A model generated the notes under the pieces. That model had not been told where the DNA came from and did not search any database. It saw only the letters and a program-made list of their open reading frames with translations. The translations under genes and the position numbers were made by a program. A DNA stretch of 64,000 nt from contig NZ_OZ240249.1 of assembly GCF_965198245.1 (NCBI RefSeq), forward strand, positions 930,001-994,000. Direction: 5' to 3'. This document shows positions 1 through 8,053 of the stretch, piece after piece (the stretch's first letter is position 1; each line of letters opens with the position of its first letter). This DNA comes from Poriferisodalis sp965198245. Its GTDB lineage: Bacteria > Actinomycetota > Acidimicrobiia > Acidimicrobiales > Poriferisodalaceae.

Positions 1-1
1 C

Positions 2-526
2 ACTTCCGCAGCCCGACCCGACGGCTTGGCAGGCACACCGATGCACGCAGAGCTGAACGCCCACAAGACCGTGGTTGACCTGGATCTGCGGCTCGCAGCA
101 GACCGACGCTCCCTCGACCAGTTGCTGGCGTCCGCCGAGCTGCTGGTTACCTCGCTGTCGCCGCGGGCGCTTGCCAATCTCGACCTGCTGCCCGAGCAGC
201 TCTGTGCCCGGCACTCCCGCTTGCGCACCATGGCAATCACCGCATTCGAGCCGGACGCGCCTGAATGTGACTGGATTGCGTACGGCACAGGTGTGCATGC
301 CTCGGCGGGTCTGGGCTGGCTGGACGACGAGCCGCGGGCGCCCGCGTACTCCTATCCCGATCCGCTCGCCGGACTTCACGCCGCAGCACGCGCGGTGGAT
401 CAGCTAGCCGGCACCGCACCACCGCACCAGCGGGTGTCGCTCGCAGGTGCGGTGGCACCGCTGGCGGCCCGGGCAGCGTGCGCCCTGACCAGGGACGCCC
501 GGACCGATGGGAACAGTCATGGCTGA
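2..526 (+). CDS. CoA-transferase family III (CaiB/BaiF), 3' part
   Basis: The reading frame is open to the left window edge, so this is the 3' part of a gene; a TTG at 26 is not needed as a start. The protein resembles the CaiB/BaiF family, which moves CoA between carboxylic acids. It has the usual order of a strand ending LLVTSLSPRAL, a block ELCARHSRLRTMAITAF, then DPLAGLHAAARAV, where the family keeps a DP(x)AG helix. It stops soon after this, without the usual C-terminal lobe, so it is probably the second half of a tandem CoA-transferase like the one at the right edge. Its end overlaps the next gene by 20 bases, which suggests one operon. The substrate is unknown. Confidence 0.75.
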   Translation, partial: TSAARPDGLAGTPMHAELNAHKTVVDLDLRLAADRRSLDQLLASAELLVTSLSPRALANLDLLPEQLCARHSRLRTMAITAFEPDAPECDWIAYGTGVHASAGLGWLDDEPRAPAYSYPDPLAGLHAAARAVDQLAGTAPPHQRVSLAGAVAPLAARAACALTRDARTDGNSHG

Positions 527-1241
527 AGGGGTCCGGCTGGTCTTCGGCCATGACGGTGTGGCCACGATCACGCTGTGCCATCCGCCGCTCAACATTTACG
601 ACCTCGAGATGCGAGACGGGCTGATCGAGGCGATCTCGGCCGTTCGCGACGTGCCAGATGTGCGCTGCGTGGTGCTCGCCGCCGAGGGCAAGCACTTCAG
701 CGTCGGTGCCGACCTGTCTGAGTTCGGCACGGCAGAGTCCATCCTTGACGCAAGAAGAATCCGTTGGGACCGCGATCCGTGGCTGCTGCTGCTGCATCTG
801 CCGGTGCCGACGCTGTGTGCTCTGCATGGCTACGCGCTCGGCTCGGGCTTGGAGATGTCGCTGCTCTGCGACCTTCGCATTGCTAGCGCCGACACGGTCT
901 TGGGCTTGCCGGAGGTGAAGCTCGGCATGCTCCCCGCGGCGGGGGGCACCCAAAGCCTGACCACCGCGATCGGACCGGCTGCAGCACTGCCGCTGGTGCT
1001 CAGCGGCCGAAACATCGACGCCGTCGAGGCTCATCGTCTCGGCATCGTCTGCGAGGTCGTGCCGCCCGACGATCTCAATGGTCGGACCGCTGAACTGGCG
1101 AGCGAGCTTGCGCGCCTCGACCCTCTCACTGCACGGGCACTCCGTCGCTGCCTACGCGCAGCCAACGATCTTCCGCTCGATCACGGCCTCGCCACCGAGC
1201 GCCGCTGGGTCCGCCTCGTTGCCGCTGGCACAGACGCCTAA
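507..1241 (+). CDS. Enoyl-CoA hydratase/isomerase family protein
   Basis: 244 residues, the usual length for a crotonase-fold enzyme that hydrates trans-2-enoyl-CoA in beta-oxidation-like pathways. Both catalytic glutamates of true hydratases are in place: one in GSGLEMSLLCD (family GxxCELAxxCD) and one in LPEVKLGMLPAAGGTQ (family PEIxLGxxPGAGGTQ). The oxyanion-hole stretch KHFSVGADLSEF is also present. A second ATG at 519 is an equally good start. It overlaps the upstream CoA-transferase, fitting a pair in which an acid is activated to its CoA ester and then hydrated. Confidence 0.9.
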   Translation: MGTVMAEGVRLVFGHDGVATITLCHPPLNIYDLEMRDGLIEAISAVRDVPDVRCVVLAAEGKHFSVGADLSEFGTAESILDARRIRWDRDPWLLLLHLPVPTLCALHGYALGSGLEMSLLCDLRIASADTVLGLPEVKLGMLPAAGGTQSLTTAIGPAAALPLVLSGRNIDAVEAHRLGIVCEVVPPDDLNGRTAELASELARLDPLTARALRRCLRAANDLPLDHGLATERRWVRLVAAGTDA

Positions 1242-1355
1242 GGGACAATAACCCTTCTAGTGCTCTTGACTGCCGCTCATCGTCACGCCACCTGAGCGCG
1301 CGAGGCAGCCTGCATGGATGCCTGCTTCCAGGCGCGTGCGAGGGCTCATGAGTAG

Positions 1356-1375
1356 TATCGCGATATCATGATCTC
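1356..1375 (+). promoter_or_regulatory. Candidate operator upstream of RHH/Doc TA pair
   Basis: The perfect 10-base palindrome TATCGCGATA (1356-1365) is followed by a second short palindrome ATCATGAT just before the ATG at 1376. The same bases recur before the second copy of this TA pair at 34235, although the more distant flanks differ. This is what an autoregulatory ribbon-helix-helix binding site would look like. The function is inferred. Confidence 0.5.
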
Positions 1376-1585
1376 ATGACAAGACAGACGACGGTCCGGC
1401 TGCCGGACGATCTGGCGCAGGAAGCTGAGGTCGTCGCCCGCGTCCAGGGTTCGAGCATGAATCAGCTCATTGTCGACTCGTTGCGCGCCGAGATTGGCCG
1501 CGTACGCGCAGACGACGATTTCACTTCCACGGCGAAACGTCTGCTTGAGAGAGATCGCGAGCTGCTTGAGCGGCTCGCAAGGTGA
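1376..1585 (+). CDS. Ribbon-helix-helix antitoxin (partner of Doc), copy 1
   Basis: 69 residues beginning MTRQTTVRLPDDLAQEAEVV, the classic beta-strand then helix of CopG/Arc-type RHH DNA-binding antitoxins. The C-terminal charged helix (TAKRLLERDRELLERLAR) is likely the toxin-binding part. The stop overlaps the toxin's GTG start by four bases (GTGA), typical of translationally coupled TA pairs. A nearly identical second copy lies at 34255. Confidence 0.88.
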   Translation: MTRQTTVRLPDDLAQEAEVVARVQGSSMNQLIVDSLRAEIGRVRADDDFTSTAKRLLERDRELLERLAR

Positions 1586-1980
1586 CCCGGTATCTCAGCA
1601 TCGCTGAGTACCTCTGGCTCGCCGAGCAGGTCACTGGAATTCAGGCTGAAGAGCTATCCAGGTCTGCCCGCATCGAATTGGCGGATTCGGCGCTGCACGC
1701 CCCGCAAGCGAGCTTCGGCGGGACGGATTTCTACCCGGACTTGATGAACAAAGCAGCGGTGCTCTGCTGGCGCTTGGCACGCAACCATCCGCTGCCAGAT
1801 GGCAACAAGCGAGCAGCTTGGGCAGCACTTGTCATGTTCATCGATTTCAATGGCGGTCGCTGGGATCCCGATCCACCCGATGTCGACGACGCAGAACAGA
1901 CAATGCTCGCCGTGGCAGCTGGGGACATCGACGAAGACTCCCTCGCTGCATGGCTCCGCGAGCGAGTCACATTCTCCTAA
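1582..1980 (+). CDS. doc: Fic/Doc-family toxin (death on curing), copy 1
   Basis: 132 residues with a GTG start inside the antitoxin stop. The Fic/Doc catalytic signature HPLPDGNKRAAW is present (family HxFx[DN]GNKR), with the conserved His and the NKR anion-binding end. Doc toxins phosphorylate EF-Tu and halt translation; that activity here is inferred from the family. The family usually has Phe two residues after the His, whereas this protein has Leu. Copy 2 is at 34461. Confidence 0.9.
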   Translation: MTRYLSIAEYLWLAEQVTGIQAEELSRSARIELADSALHAPQASFGGTDFYPDLMNKAAVLCWRLARNHPLPDGNKRAAWAALVMFIDFNGGRWDPDPPDVDDAEQTMLAVAAGDIDEDSLAAWLRERVTFS

Positions 1981-2022
1981 GGGGCTGCGCGGGGGTCACG
2001 GAGTGCGAGATGGGCGCTGCGC

Positions 2023-2451
2023 TCAGCGGGAGACGATGCAGAACTCGGAGCCTTCGGGATCGGCCATGACGGTGGCGCGGAAGCCGAGGTGATCCTCAGG
2101 TTCGGTTTCGGTGCTGGTCGGAACCAGCACTGTTGCGCCGAGTGCCACTAGGCGAGCGACCTCGGTGTCGATGTCGCGGGTGAACAGGTCGAGATGTGCG
2201 CGCAGCTTTGCCGTCTTGGCTTCGGGCACGCGCTGGATGGTCAGGTGGTTGAGCATGCGACTGCCCCCGCCGCCCTCAGACAGGGTGATGTAGGGACGGC
2301 CGTTGCCGACGCGTTGCGCGAATCCAAGGGCGGCCTGCCAGAAGTCGGCGATTCGCTCTGGATCGGCGCAGTCAATCGTCACGCCCACGGCCCGCAGCTG
2401 CGAGCCCGTTTCAGTGGCGTTGTCGGTGGTACCGGGGGCCGCTTCACTCAT
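2023..2451 (-). CDS. VOC (glyoxalase/bleomycin-resistance) family protein
   Basis: 142 residues with the vicinal-oxygen-chelate pattern: VGVTIDCADPERIADFWQAA near the start, a central HLTIQRVPEAKTAK, HLDLFTRDID opening the second beta-alpha-beta-beta-beta half, and a DPEGSEFCIV end. Such small proteins are metal-dependent lyases, dioxygenases or binding proteins; the substrate cannot be told. It lies 11 bases downstream of the acetoacetate-decarboxylase-like gene on the same strand, so it is probably the last gene of that minus-strand operon. Confidence 0.85.
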   Translation of the reverse strand: MSEAAPGTTDNATETGSQLRAVGVTIDCADPERIADFWQAALGFAQRVGNGRPYITLSEGGGGSRMLNHLTIQRVPEAKTAKLRAHLDLFTRDIDTEVARLVALGATVLVPTSTETEPEDHLGFRATVMADPEGSEFCIVSR

Positions 2452-2462
2452 GGCCGCGGACG

Positions 2463-3236
2463 CTACTGGACGCGTTCGGTGCCGTCCGCGGCCGGCTTTG
2501 CGGGGTCGCAGACGAATCGGATCGCGGGAATCTCGATGTCCTCAAGCGACACCGAACAGCTCACGACCCAGTACGGATCGAGCAGCCGCTGACCCCATGC
2601 CTCGGCATCGAATGCATCGATACGGGCGGCCAGTCGCTCGACGCGGGACGGCACGTGATGTGTCTCGACCTGGACGAGCCGTAGCCCCAGCGGGGTGTGC
2701 GCCAAGTTCATCGAACCGACGTGCTGAAGGTCGCCAACCGACAGCGGATCGGGATCGAGGGCGCTCACCGCGAGCATCGGCCCAGCGCCGTTTCGACGTG
2801 CTGCGCCGTCACCCGCTCCGCCGCTCGAGGCCACCGTCAGGTCGACTCCGTCGTAGTGGCGCCGCAACGCCACTTCGGCGCGCTGTGCGGGGAATCCGAG
2901 TTGAGACCGCAAGCCTGCGACGGCGTCGTCCGTGGTAGCTGCTGCACCGATACAGAACGTTCGGGCGCGGGCACCGCTGCGGCACACGACCCGAACGGAC
3001 ACGGCACTGAACGCCCCCCATGGTGAGTCGCCCACATCCCAGGCGAGCAGTGACATTGCGGGCGGCACGATGGGGTGCAGTGCTGGCGGCAGGACTTCCT
3101 CGCGGGCGCCGCGCCGCAACTCGGCGACCAGCGAGAGACCGGTGACACCGCTCAGCGTGATGGGTTCGCTGCCGAACGACTCGATTTCCGCTGCGTCTGC
3201 AGCCAACTCGTCGACCGACGCAGTTCCCGAGATCAT
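2463..3236 (-). CDS. Acetoacetate decarboxylase-like protein
   Basis: 257 residues from the ATG at 3236, which overlaps the stop of the monooxygenase gene as ATGA; upstream reading frame is not needed. The middle part (LPPALHPIVPP, then SPWGAFSAVSVRVVCR, then LRSQLGFPAQRAEVALRRHYDGV) follows the acetoacetate-decarboxylase fold. True decarboxylases form a Schiff base with a lysine near the GYPKK-type segment. Here the matching stretch is GFPAQR and I see no lysine nearby, so classical decarboxylase chemistry is unlikely. It is probably a lyase or hydrolase acting with the adjacent monooxygenase. Confidence 0.6.
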   Translation of the reverse strand: MISGTASVDELAADAAEIESFGSEPITLSGVTGLSLVAELRRGAREEVLPPALHPIVPPAMSLLAWDVGDSPWGAFSAVSVRVVCRSGARARTFCIGAAATTDDAVAGLRSQLGFPAQRAEVALRRHYDGVDLTVASSGGAGDGAARRNGAGPMLAVSALDPDPLSVGDLQHVGSMNLAHTPLGLRLVQVETHHVPSRVERLAARIDAFDAEAWGQRLLDPYWVVSCSVSLEDIEIPAIRFVCDPAKPAADGTERVQ

Positions 3237-4438
3237 CGGCTCGCCCCGGTGGAGGTCGTTGACGAGGTGGCCGCATTCGATTGGCCGACGACGGGAACGG
3301 TGGTCGGCGTCAACACTGGCTGTGCCCGTTCGGCCCGGGTTTGGAACTGCGGGATGACCTCGGTCGCGAACAGTCGCAGGCTGTCGAGCACTTGCTCTTG
3401 GGGGATCATCTCCATGGCGTTGAGCAGGAAATTGATGCCGCTGACCCCGACGTCCTCCCACTTGCGGATCGTCCGCACGAGATGGTCGGGATCGCCGATG
3501 CCGACGCCTTCGGGCAGGCCCTTGGCCGCGCTCGGGTCGTCGGCCGCCGCGTTGCCATTCGGGGTGCCGCGGCTGCGCAACGCTGCGCCTGCGTTGCCCA
3601 GCGTCTGGTACGCCCGTGTCGGGTACGCCTCACGGGTGAAGTAGAGGTGCGCGTTCGACATGCTGAACGCTCCCACCATCGGCAGGCCCAGCGCCGCCGC
3701 CTGCCGGTAGTCCTCGTGGCAGTACAAGAAGTTGAGCGTGTGGACCTGGTCGTTCACGAAGTTGCCGACCGGATCGCAATTGGCAATCCGGCGGTGGTAC
3801 TCGGCAGTGCGCCGTTCCTGCTCGGCGAACGGGGCTGCGCTCACGCCCAGGCAGCCCAGTCCCCGCTCGGCAGCATCCAGCTCGGTGCCCGGCGTGGTGA
3901 CCGTCACCCACATCGGTGGATGCGGCTCCTGGAACGGCTTGGGGATGACATTGCGTGCCGGCATCTCGAAGCGGGCACCCTCCCAGCCGAAGTCGTCGCT
4001 GGTCCACATCTGGGGGATCACCCGCACGAACTCGTCCCACGTCTTCTTGGTGTCGTCGGGGTCGGCGCAGAATCCGCCCAGCTCGGTCCATGTGCTCGAC
4101 CGAGCCGTGCCCAGCTCCAGGCGACCGTTGGAGATGATGTCGAGCGCGGCGGCCCGCTCGGCGATCCGGATCGGGTTGTTCATCTCGGGCACGCACACCA
4201 CCGCGCCATGGCCCACACGGATGCGCTGGGTCTGCGCGGCGACCGCCGTCAGGAAAACTTCGGGCGCGGGACAGTGCGAGTACTCCTCCAAGAAGTGGTG
4301 CTCCACCGCCCAGACGTGGTCGAACCCCAGCTCGTCGGCCACCCGGCACTGTTCGAGCGCGTTGTGGTACGTCAGCCACTCGTTGGCCCGGCTGAACGGC
4401 CGCGGCACCGACAGCTCGTAGAAGATCCCGAACTTCAT
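3233..4438 (-). CDS. Luciferase-like (flavin/F420) monooxygenase
   Basis: 401 residues. It starts MKFGIFYELSVPRPF and has DELGFDHVWAVEHHF, the hallmark of bacterial luciferase-like monooxygenases, followed by IRVGHGAVVCVPEMNNPIR and ERAAALDIISNGRLELG. These form the TIM-barrel flavin or F420 binding side. The last 35 or so residues are a low-complexity Thr/Ser tail. The gene leads a minus-strand operon with the decarboxylase-like and VOC genes. A broken copy of its first 55 codons lies at 32034-32205. Confidence 0.9.
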   Translation of the reverse strand: MKFGIFYELSVPRPFSRANEWLTYHNALEQCRVADELGFDHVWAVEHHFLEEYSHCPAPEVFLTAVAAQTQRIRVGHGAVVCVPEMNNPIRIAERAAALDIISNGRLELGTARSSTWTELGGFCADPDDTKKTWDEFVRVIPQMWTSDDFGWEGARFEMPARNVIPKPFQEPHPPMWVTVTTPGTELDAAERGLGCLGVSAAPFAEQERRTAEYHRRIANCDPVGNFVNDQVHTLNFLYCHEDYRQAAALGLPMVGAFSMSNAHLYFTREAYPTRAYQTLGNAGAALRSRGTPNGNAAADDPSAAKGLPEGVGIGDPDHLVRTIRKWEDVGVSGINFLLNAMEMIPQEQVLDSLRLFATEVIPQFQTRAERAQPVLTPTTVPVVGQSNAATSSTTSTGASR

Positions 4439-4581
4439 TGCGCTGTTCTAGCCCAGCCGTGTCGTTCGCCGTCGGGCCGGCGTGGCTTCAGTCCCTTCCC
4501 CAGTCTTCTGATCCTGTGACTCTGTGTGCGCGAAATGGCACACTTCGACGTGATCAGGAGGCTTGAAAGACCGATAACCAT

Positions 4582-4610
4582 TTGACTGTGGGGGTTGATA
4601 TACTCATAAC
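4582..4610 (+). promoter_or_regulatory. Candidate sigma-70-type promoter
   Basis: TTGACT (4582-4587) and CATAAC (4605-4610) are separated by 17 bases in an unusually A/T-rich stretch upstream of the ATPase gene. An alternative -10, TATACT at 4599, would give a spacer of only 11 bases and is less likely. This is by eye only. Confidence 0.35.
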
Positions 4611-4646
4611 AATCAGATTGAGATAAACGTGGTGGTTGAGGTTGCG

Positions 4647-6269
4647 ATGTCGATCCGAGACGACGATGGGAACGACCGTGATGAAGCTGACCTGGACCTG
4701 CTATTTGGCGATGAGAACTATGTCAACGAGATCATCAACGGTCCCGACACGGGGGGTCAACGGCTGCGCCTGTTGAGCGATCAGAACCCTTGGCACAATT
4801 CCGGCGCGGTGCCCGCCACGCTCGCGCCGTCGACCGAGCGTCCGCTGGCGCGCGTGCTGTGGACGAAGATGCTCGACGACGGCTTGCTGCGATGGAACGT
4901 CATCCTGGGTCCGCGTCGCGTCGGCAAGACCACAGTGCTGTACCAGACGGTTGCTCGATTGCTTGCGGCCGGAATCGAACGCCACCGCATCTGGTGGCTG
5001 CGTCTCGATCACCCCCTCTTCATGGATGTGCCGCTCGGCGAGATCGTCCAGAGCATGATCGCGTTCGCTCGTTCGTCGAGCGCGCAAGAGGTGTCGCCGG
5101 AGCGGCCGATCTTCGTGTTCCTCGACGAAGTCACCTACGCCGACGACTGGGATCTGTGGCTCAAGACATTCCATGACGAGCGCTGGCCCATCCGCATCGC
5201 CGCGACGTCGAGTGCCAGTGCCGCGCTTCGTCGACGACGGCAGGACAGCGGGGTGGGGCGCTGGAGGGAGATCTCATTGGCCCCATGCTTGGTCACCGAG
5301 GCGATGCAGTTCGTTGCGCCACTAACGGAGCAAAGCCGCCATGAGATACCCCCTGAAACGTCCCTCGCGGACGAGTTGCGTCGACTGGATGAGGGGACAA
5401 CGTCCGACTTCGCCTCTTCCGAAGCGGCCCGCATGCTGATGCTCGTCGGCGGCTTTCCCGAACTCCTGCTGCATGCCGCTCAGGTCCGGCTCCCCAAGGG
5501 GCAGGGCCTGGCTGCAGACAACCCGCCCTTCATCGACGCACTGGTCGCTGCTCAGCTCAGCCTGCGAGAGGATTCGGTCGAACGCGCGGTCTACAAGGAC
5601 ATCCCGCAGGCGTTCCAGATCGACAATCCGATGATGCTCGAACGGCTGCTCTATGTTCTCGCAGGCCAGGTCGCGCAATTGCTATCGCCGTCGAACATTG
5701 CCGCCGATCTGCGTTTGGCCGAAGCCACGATCGAGCGGTATCTGGCGTATCTGGAAGCCGCGTTCATCGTGTTCACGTTGCCCAACTATGCGGGTAGCGA
5801 AGCGAAAGTGCAGCGCCGCGGCCGCAAGATCTACTTCGTGGACAGCGCCGTGCGCAGCGCGGTGTTGCAACGTGGACTCGCGCCGTTGCAGCACCCCGGC
5901 GAAGCCGGACATCTCATCGAGAACATGGCCGCGGCGACACTGCACGCACTGGCGACGCAGGCGGGAGCGCGGTTGTATCACTGGCGCGAAGGACGGGACG
6001 AGGCGGATCTGGTCTACGACGATCTGCGAGCACCCTTGGCGTTCGAGATCACGTCGTCAGCGTTGCACGACCTATCCGGCCTGCGGGCGCTGATTCGTCG
6101 ACATGGTCGCTTTGCGGGCAATGCGTATCTCGTCGGACGGGATCTGCCGGTCACCCATCCCACCGAATCGTCCGAAGGCATCGGCACGCTGCCGTGGGAC
6201 ATCTACTTGACGACGGTCAGCCGACTTGCGGAAAGCGCCATGATGACCCGGCTCGGCGAGACAGGCTGA
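4647..6269 (+). CDS. AAA_14 / DUF4143 ATPase, copy type 1
   Basis: 540 residues from the ATG at 4647, preceded by TTGAGG at good spacing; a GTG at 4629 is possible. The P-loop GPRRVGKTT is at residues 88-96 and a Walker B motif FVFLDEV at about 157-162, an arrangement typical of AAA_14. The C-terminal third (AGHLIENMAAATLHAL, YHWREGRDEADLVYD, FEITSS) is the DUF4143 region, which has a PD-(D/E)XK-like look. Members are common in accessory regions beside TA genes, but their function is not established. It is divergent from the monooxygenase gene; a different DUF4143 protein (30641-31933) sits beside the fragment of that same monooxygenase. Confidence 0.85.
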   Translation: MSIRDDDGNDRDEADLDLLFGDENYVNEIINGPDTGGQRLRLLSDQNPWHNSGAVPATLAPSTERPLARVLWTKMLDDGLLRWNVILGPRRVGKTTVLYQTVARLLAAGIERHRIWWLRLDHPLFMDVPLGEIVQSMIAFARSSSAQEVSPERPIFVFLDEVTYADDWDLWLKTFHDERWPIRIAATSSASAALRRRRQDSGVGRWREISLAPCLVTEAMQFVAPLTEQSRHEIPPETSLADELRRLDEGTTSDFASSEAARMLMLVGGFPELLLHAAQVRLPKGQGLAADNPPFIDALVAAQLSLREDSVERAVYKDIPQAFQIDNPMMLERLLYVLAGQVAQLLSPSNIAADLRLAEATIERYLAYLEAAFIVFTLPNYAGSEAKVQRRGRKIYFVDSAVRSAVLQRGLAPLQHPGEAGHLIENMAAATLHALATQAGARLYHWREGRDEADLVYDDLRAPLAFEITSSALHDLSGLRALIRRHGRFAGNAYLVGRDLPVTHPTESSEGIGTLPWDIYLTTVSRLAESAMMTRLGETG

Positions 6270-6356
6270 TCTGCGTCAGAGCTCGATGCGGTGCCCCGCG
6301 ACGGCGAATGCCGACGCAACCTCGGCAGCCAACAGGGTCTGACTCAAGTTGCGGGG

Positions 6357-6620
6357 CTATCGGTAGGCCTTGTCTCGCTTGGCCACCGTCACTACCAGCA
6401 CGCGCAGAGATTCGTCCTGGAGATCGCATATGACCCGGTAGTCGCCCACGCGGTAGCGCCACAGCTTGCCCAGGTGCCCGGTGAGCATGCGGCCGGTACG
6501 TCGCGGGCCTCCTGGTCCGACACGTCCGTCCATGTAGTCCATGACCCGACGCGCCGCAGTCCTGTCGAGCTTGCGCAGCTGACCCTTGGCCGTGTCGGTG
6601 TACTCAACCGTCCAGGCCAA
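6357..6620 (-). CDS. relE: RelE/ParE-family toxin
   Basis: 87 residues with the compact RelE layout: an N-terminal strand MAWTVEYTD, helix AKGQLRKLDRTAARRVMDYM, GKLWRYRVGDYRVICDLQDE, and a terminal strand and tail VVTVAKRDKAYR. RelE toxins cut mRNA in the ribosomal A site; the basic and aromatic residues near the C-terminus fit that role. The start overlaps the antitoxin gene by 17 bases. Confidence 0.88.
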   Translation of the reverse strand: MAWTVEYTDTAKGQLRKLDRTAARRVMDYMDGRVGPGGPRRTGRMLTGHLGKLWRYRVGDYRVICDLQDESLRVLVVTVAKRDKAYR

Positions 6621-6831
6621 GTGACTTCCTTACGGCATCGGCCGCATGAGTCCGCTCTTGGCCCTTGCGAAGACGTTCGAGCACGTCTGCCGCCAAGTAG
6701 TAGTCCTCGATGTCTTCTAGGCCACGATCAATGATCTCCCGAAGGTAGAAAGCCTTCGTTCGTCCGGTGAGCGACGCTAAGCGATTGAGCCGTTGCTCGA
6801 CCTGAGGTTCAAGCCGGATGGACGTCGGCAT
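6604..6831 (-). CDS. relB: RHH antitoxin of the RelE pair
   Basis: 75 residues from the ATG at 6831, chosen because GGAGG lies just upstream and MPTSIRLEPQVEQRLNRL is the expected RHH strand-helix. GRTKAFYLREIIDRGLEDIEDYYLA is the typical second helix of RelB/StbD-like antitoxins, and the charged C-terminus would wrap the toxin. It is first in the pair and is translationally coupled to the toxin. Confidence 0.87.
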   Translation of the reverse strand: MPTSIRLEPQVEQRLNRLASLTGRTKAFYLREIIDRGLEDIEDYYLAADVLERLRKGQERTHAADAVRKSLGLDG

Positions 6832-7025
6832 GTCGGGCACCTCCGATCTCGACAACGAATGACTACCTGTATTCAACATATCGTACTTGCGACAGGTCAC
6901 CGCCATGAGTCGGGGTCGCGATGCTTCATGAGTGCCGCGAGATCACCGCAGGAGGCGCGAGGCATGTGCTCCGGCATTGCAGAGCGACTTCGAGCTGTCA
7001 GAGGTCGATACGGGCCTGCGGAGCT

Positions 7026-7096
7026 GCGGTGGTAACGAGGCGCGTAGGGTGCGAGGGCGTATCCGGCGGTGCCAGAGAATCGGCGAGGGGCCATGA
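7026..7096 (+). pseudogene. 3' remnant of HWG-type small protein gene
   Basis: The last 23 codons of the small gene found intact at 32283-32543 are recognisable here, ending in the same ATGA overlap with the following gene. Everything upstream of about 7026 is unrelated to that gene. So this copy of the two-gene cassette has lost its first gene. Confidence 0.6.
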
Positions 7097-7383
7097 CTCA
7101 GCGACCTTCGACGGAACGCAGCCCGGTCCATCACTTCGTGATGGTCACCGACGGGCTTGACCTGCTTGACGACGACAATCTCGAAACGCTCTACGAGGCG
7201 GGTTGCACCGATGCCAGCATCGGCCACCGCACCGTCGAGTTCGACCGCGAAGCTCCGACTCGCTGGGATGCCATCCAGCAGGCAATACGAGACGTGGGCG
7301 CGGTCTCCGGATTGCGGGTCGTCGACGTCCGCGACAGCATGGACGCCATACCCGCTGCGCCGACAGATCACGCGCTTGCGTAA
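7093..7383 (+). CDS. Conserved small protein, antitoxin-like candidate, copy 1
   Basis: 96 residues from the ATG at 7093. The sequence LDLLDDDNLETLYEAGCTDASIG followed by VEFDREAPTRWDAIQQAIRDV resembles small actinobacterial proteins annotated as HTH-like or hypothetical; I cannot name the family with certainty. In the intact copy at 32540 it is coupled by ATGA to a short HWG-type protein, a TA-like arrangement. Here the partner is lost, so this gene is an orphan. Confidence 0.6.
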   Translation: MTQRPSTERSPVHHFVMVTDGLDLLDDDNLETLYEAGCTDASIGHRTVEFDREAPTRWDAIQQAIRDVGAVSGLRVVDVRDSMDAIPAAPTDHALA

Positions 7384-7421
7384 CACTCACGGCCGGTTGC
7401 GCTCTCGATGGAGGGCATGGC

Positions 7422-7625
7422 ATGGCAAAGGTCGTAATCGCCAGGGAGGACGGCGGCAGCAGGGACTGGCTGGCCGAGGGCGGCATCGGTGAGTGCGCCT
7501 ACTTCGCCAACGCTGCCACGCTCGCCGAACTCGAGGCCATGATTCGAGAGGCCGCCGACCTGGCCGGCGCAAGACCCGAGATCGTCATGTTGCTGGAGGC
7601 TGTCGCCGACACAGTCACCGCCTGA
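7422..7625 (+). CDS. Small HicB/DUF1902-like protein
   Basis: 67 residues: MAKVVIAREDGGSRDWLAEG, ECAYFANAATLAELEAMIREAADL, then a short acidic tail. A strand, a strand and then a Thr-Leu-x-Glu-Leu helix recall the HicB/DUF1902 partial RNase H fold used by antitoxins. No DNA-binding domain is attached. Truncated or mutated copies occur at 22064, 32869 and 35484, always near other TA genes. Confidence 0.55.
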   Translation: MAKVVIAREDGGSRDWLAEGGIGECAYFANAATLAELEAMIREAADLAGARPEIVMLLEAVADTVTA

Positions 7626-7686
7626 TTCCCTCGGCCAAACCCCGTGCACGCCCGCTGCCGCGGATCGGACTCGATGGGTCGAGTTC

Positions 7687-7742
7687 TCAGATGTCGATGC
7701 GGTAGAGCTCTGCGGCGTTGAGCGACATGATGCGCTCGACAT
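7687..7742 (-). pseudogene. Remnant of amidohydrolase 3' end
   Basis: This stretch encodes, on the minus strand, the last 18 or so codons of the amidohydrolase at 59652 (VERIMSLNAAELYRIDI then stop), with one or two base changes. Nothing more of that gene remains here. A longer fragment lies at 30331-30637. Confidence 0.7.
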
Positions 7743-7766
7743 CAGGATTGCTTTGGCGACGGCATG

Positions 7767-7783
7767 TTGACAACTGTTGTCAA
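7767..7783 (+). promoter_or_regulatory. Candidate ParD operator, copy 1
   Basis: TTGACAACTGTTGTCAA is a perfect 17-base palindrome 34 bases before the parD start. Its left half also provides a good -35 hexamer (TTGACA), so binding there would block transcription. The core is kept in the second copy at 12407-12423. Confidence 0.55.
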
Positions 7784-7816
7784 CACAGGCAGACTGGCGA
7801 GGTGAGCCGGAACACC

Positions 7817-8053
7817 ATGAGCTTTGCGCTTCCCCCCTCGATGCGGAGCTACATCGACGAGCGCGTGCGGGGCGGAGAATACGGCAACACCAGCGAGTAC
7901 CTGCGTGACCTCATCCGGCGCGACCAGCAGGCCGAGGAAGCACGTCGCTTCCGCATGCTGATCGCTGACGGGCTCGAGTCGGGCGAGGGTCGCCCGTTGA
8001 CGTCCGAGGTCGTCGACGAATTGCGTGCGCGGGCGCTCGGCCGAGCCGTGTGA
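7817..8053 (+). CDS. parD: ParD antitoxin, copy 1
   Basis: 78 residues from MSFALPPSMRSYIDERVRGG; an in-frame GTG at 7802 is an alternative start. EYGNTSEYLRDLIRRDQQAEEARRFRMLI is the characteristic ParD RHH followed by the toxin-binding helix. Its stop overlaps the ParE GTG start (GTGA). This is the only ParD copy here that keeps a full ParE partner. Confidence 0.93.
   Translation: MSFALPPSMRSYIDERVRGGEYGNTSEYLRDLIRRDQQAEEARRFRMLIADGLESGEGRPLTSEVVDELRARALGRAV

Noticed and set aside
3281..4519. 412-codon open frame on the plus strand
   Set aside because: It lies antisense to the luciferase-like monooxygenase, is rich in Arg/Gly/His without motifs, and only reflects the codon bias of the real gene.
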